From Haplomitrium mnioides (Eukaryota > Marchantiophyta > Haplomitriopsida > Calobryales): 22,271 bases of DNA. The DNA lies in assembly GCA_049999725.1 (NCBI GenBank), contig JBNGIS010012783.1, positions 1 to 22,271 of the forward strand, given 5' to 3'. Each line of letters begins with the position of its first letter. Positions within the stretch are counted from its first letter, which is position 1. The notes beneath the pieces were generated by a model. The model did no database searches, was not told the origin of the DNA, and saw only the letters and a list, made by a program, of their open reading frames with translations. Made by a program: the position numbers and the translations under genes. Shown here one piece after another: positions 20,026 through 22,271 of this stretch.

Positions 20026-22271
20026 AACTTCTCTCTATCTTGGAGGTCAAAACCGCTTCAAGGATATGGGTGTTACAATCTAGGAACAACATGTTGAGAA
20101 TTGTAAATGTTAGAACTTTTCTCTATTATGGAGAGGAGGGCCATCTCATAGAAATGGGTGTCTCAAGCTAGAAATAGCATATTGAGAATTCAACATGTTA
20201 GAACTTTTCAATATTATGAAAAGGATAACTACTTCAAAGAAATTGGTGTCTCAAACTAGGCATAACATATTGGGGACTCTAAACTTTAGCAGCTTTCTCT
20301 TTCATGGAGAGGAATCTACTTCAAAGAAACGAGTTTCTCAATCTAAGAACAACATGTTGAGAATTTCTAAATAATGGAACGTTTCTCTATCATAAGGGGG
20401 ACAACCACTTCAAAGAATTGAAAGTCTCAAAATAGGAATAATAAATTGAGAATTCCAAATGCGAGAACTTTTCTCTTTCATAGAGGGGACAACCACCTCA
20501 AAGAAATGGGTGTCTCAATCTACGAACAACATCTTGAGAATTTCTAAATGACTTTCTCTATCATGGAGAGGAGAACCTCTTCAAAGAATTAGGTGTCTCA
20601 AATTAGGGAGAACATGTTGAGAATTGTAAATATTAGAACCTCTCTCTATCATGGAGGAGACAACCACTTCAAAACAATTAGTGTCTCAAACTAGGAATTA
20701 CATGTTGAGAAATCTAAATGTTAGAAGTTTTTTCTATCATAGAGGGGATAATCACTTCAAAGAATGGGTGTTTAAAACTAGGGAAAACATGTTGAGAATT
20801 CTAAATGTTAAAACTTTTCTCTATCATGGAGGGACAACCACTTCAAAGAAATGGGTGTCTCAAACTAGGAACAACATAATAAAGACTTTAGATGTTGGAA
20901 TGCTTCTCTATCATGGAGGGAAAACCCACTTCAAAGGAATGGGTGTCTCAAACTAGAAACAACACGTTGAGAATTCTTAATGTTAAAATGTTTCTCTATC
21001 ATGGAATGGACAACCACTTCAAAAATAGGGTGTCTCAACTAGGAACAACATGTTGAAATGTTAAAGCTTTACTCTATCGTGGAGGGGACAAGTACTTCAA
21101 GGAAATGGGTGTCTCAATCTAGGAACAACATGTTGAGACTTCCAAATGTTAGAACTATTCTCTATCATGGAGTGAAAAACCATTTCAAAAAAATAGATGT
21201 CTTAAATTGTTTAGAAGATGTTGTGAACTCTAAATGTTAGAACTTTTCTATACCATGGAGGGGGCAACCACTTGAAAGATATGGGTGTCTCAAACTAGGA
21301 ACAACATGTGAAGAGCTCTAGATGTTAGAGCTTTTCTCTATCATGGAGGGGAAAACCTTTTCAAGAAAATGGGTGTCTCAAACTAAGAACAACATGTTGA
21401 GAATTGTAAATGTTAGAACGTTTCTCTATCATAGGGGGGACAACCACTTCAAGGAAATGAATGTCTCAAACTAGGAATAATAAATAAAATTTTCTAAATG
21501 TGAGAGTTTTTTTTCTTTCATAGAGGGGATAACCACTTCAAAAAAATAGGTGTCTCAATCTAGGTTCACTATGGTGACAATTTCTAAATGTTTGAACTTT
21601 TCTCTCTCATGGAGGGGACAACCACTTCAAAGAAATGGGTGTCTCAAACTAGGATTAACATGTTAAGAATTCTAGATGCTAGAATGTTTCTTTATCATGG
21701 AGGGGATAACCACTTCAAACAAATAGTCTCAAACAATAAATGACATATTGAGAATTCTAAATGTTAGATGTATTCTCAATCATGGAGGGGACAACCACTT
21801 CAAAGAAATGGGTGTCTCAAACTAGGAAAATTATGTTGAGAATTGTGAATGTTAGAACTTTTCTCTATCATGGAGGGGACTACCACTTTACCGAAATGGG
21901 TGTCTCAAACTAGGGACAACATGTTGAGATTTCTTAATTTTAGAACTTTTCTTTATCATGGAAAGGACAACCACTTCAAAGAATTGGGTGTCTCAAACTA
22001 GAAACAACATGTTAGGATCTCTAAATATTAGAACGTTTCTCTATCATGGAGGAAAAACTACTTCATAGGAATAGTTCTCAAACTACGAAAAACATGTTCA
22101 AAATTCTAAATGCTAGAACTTTTCTCTATCATGGAATGGATAACAACTTCAAGGAAATTGGTGTCTCAAACTAGGAAAAACATGTTGAAAATTCTAAATG
22201 TTACACCTTTTCTATATCATGGAGGGGAAAACTACTTCAAGGAAATGGATGTCTCAATCTAGGAACAACAT
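20026..22271 (+). repeat. 88-bp satellite array, right block
   Basis: The same satellite resumes after the island, in the same orientation, for about 25 monomers and runs off the window end. The first copy is partial: it begins at 'AACTTCTCTCTATCTTGG', which is consensus position 24 onward, the position at which the left block stops. Monomer divergence and indel load look like those of the left block. Examples are a 5-bp loss near 21728 ('AAATAGTCTCAAAC'), a 6-bp loss near 20552 and a loss near 21056. It contains no credible gene. Confidence 0.97.
20770..20960 (+). repeat. Partner of the 11.4-kb variant monomers
   Basis: This block carries the 'GGGAAAACCCACTTCAAAGG' variant at 20918 and a preceding 'CAAAGAATGGGTG' monomer near 20757. 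It matches the block at 11380-11490 on the other side of the island, with one extra monomer in between. It supports a common origin for the two satellite blocks. Confidence 0.5.

Noticed and set aside
14668-20029. Helitron or Mutator-like termini for the island
   Set aside because: The left edge is not an A|TC start, no CTRR-hairpin was seen at the right edge, the ends are not inverted repeats, and a 9-bp target duplication would match at only 6 of 9 positions.
20651-21240. Open frames of 101 and 60 codons in the right satellite block
   Set aside because: Same repeat-derived peptides; the longer one exists only because two monomers have 1-bp losses that keep the frame open.

Overview
The window is plant-like nuclear DNA made of two things. 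A tandem satellite with an 88-bp monomer fills about 1-14671 and 20026-22271, and a non-satellite island of about 5.35 kb (14672-20025) interrupts it. The land-plant assignment rests mainly on a broken exportin-2 (CSE1/CAS) N-terminus in the island, which from memory resembles the plant orthologue. The species cannot be told from the sequence. A 10-N gap shows this is draft assembly.

Satellite. I count roughly 165-170 monomers left of the island and about 25 right of it, all in one orientation. The consensus I derived by eye is 88 bp, about 37% GC, and has no CpG. Its start, with 'ATGTTG' as position 1, carries two abutting palindromes: CAACATGTTG across the monomer junction, then AGAATTCT, which contains an EcoRI site. 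Monomers are diverged from one another. Local higher-order duplications show as identical variants at fixed offsets: 176 bp (2 monomers) near 2.64-2.99 kb, 440 bp (5 monomers) near 4.79-5.67 kb, and about 881 bp (10 monomers) near 6.24-7.69 kb. The short plus-strand open frames in the array are by-products of the repeat, because 88 is not a multiple of 3.

Island. The satellite stops inside a monomer at the bases AACT (14668-14671) and resumes at the same monomer position with AACT (20026-20029). The island therefore looks like an insertion into an existing array. It holds decayed pieces of several genes. At 15408-16983 there is an unrecognised acidic protein broken by frameshifts, stops, a 74-bp and a 20-bp tandem duplication, and an assembly gap between two identical 47-bp ends. 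At 17181-17693 lies the first ~170 codons of exportin-2 with two stops and two frameshifts. A possible ~48-codon scrap at 18241-18387 carries a KGDRVKYVG motif. The last 1.6 kb is stop-rich, partly purine-rich, and ends with a TATA-like site, which vaguely recalls an LTR, but no terminal repeats, integrase, reverse transcriptase or transposase were recognised.

No intact protein-coding gene, RNA gene, CRISPR array or operon is supported. The interest lies in the satellite family, its higher-order structure, and an insertion that appears to have gathered fragments of unrelated host genes.
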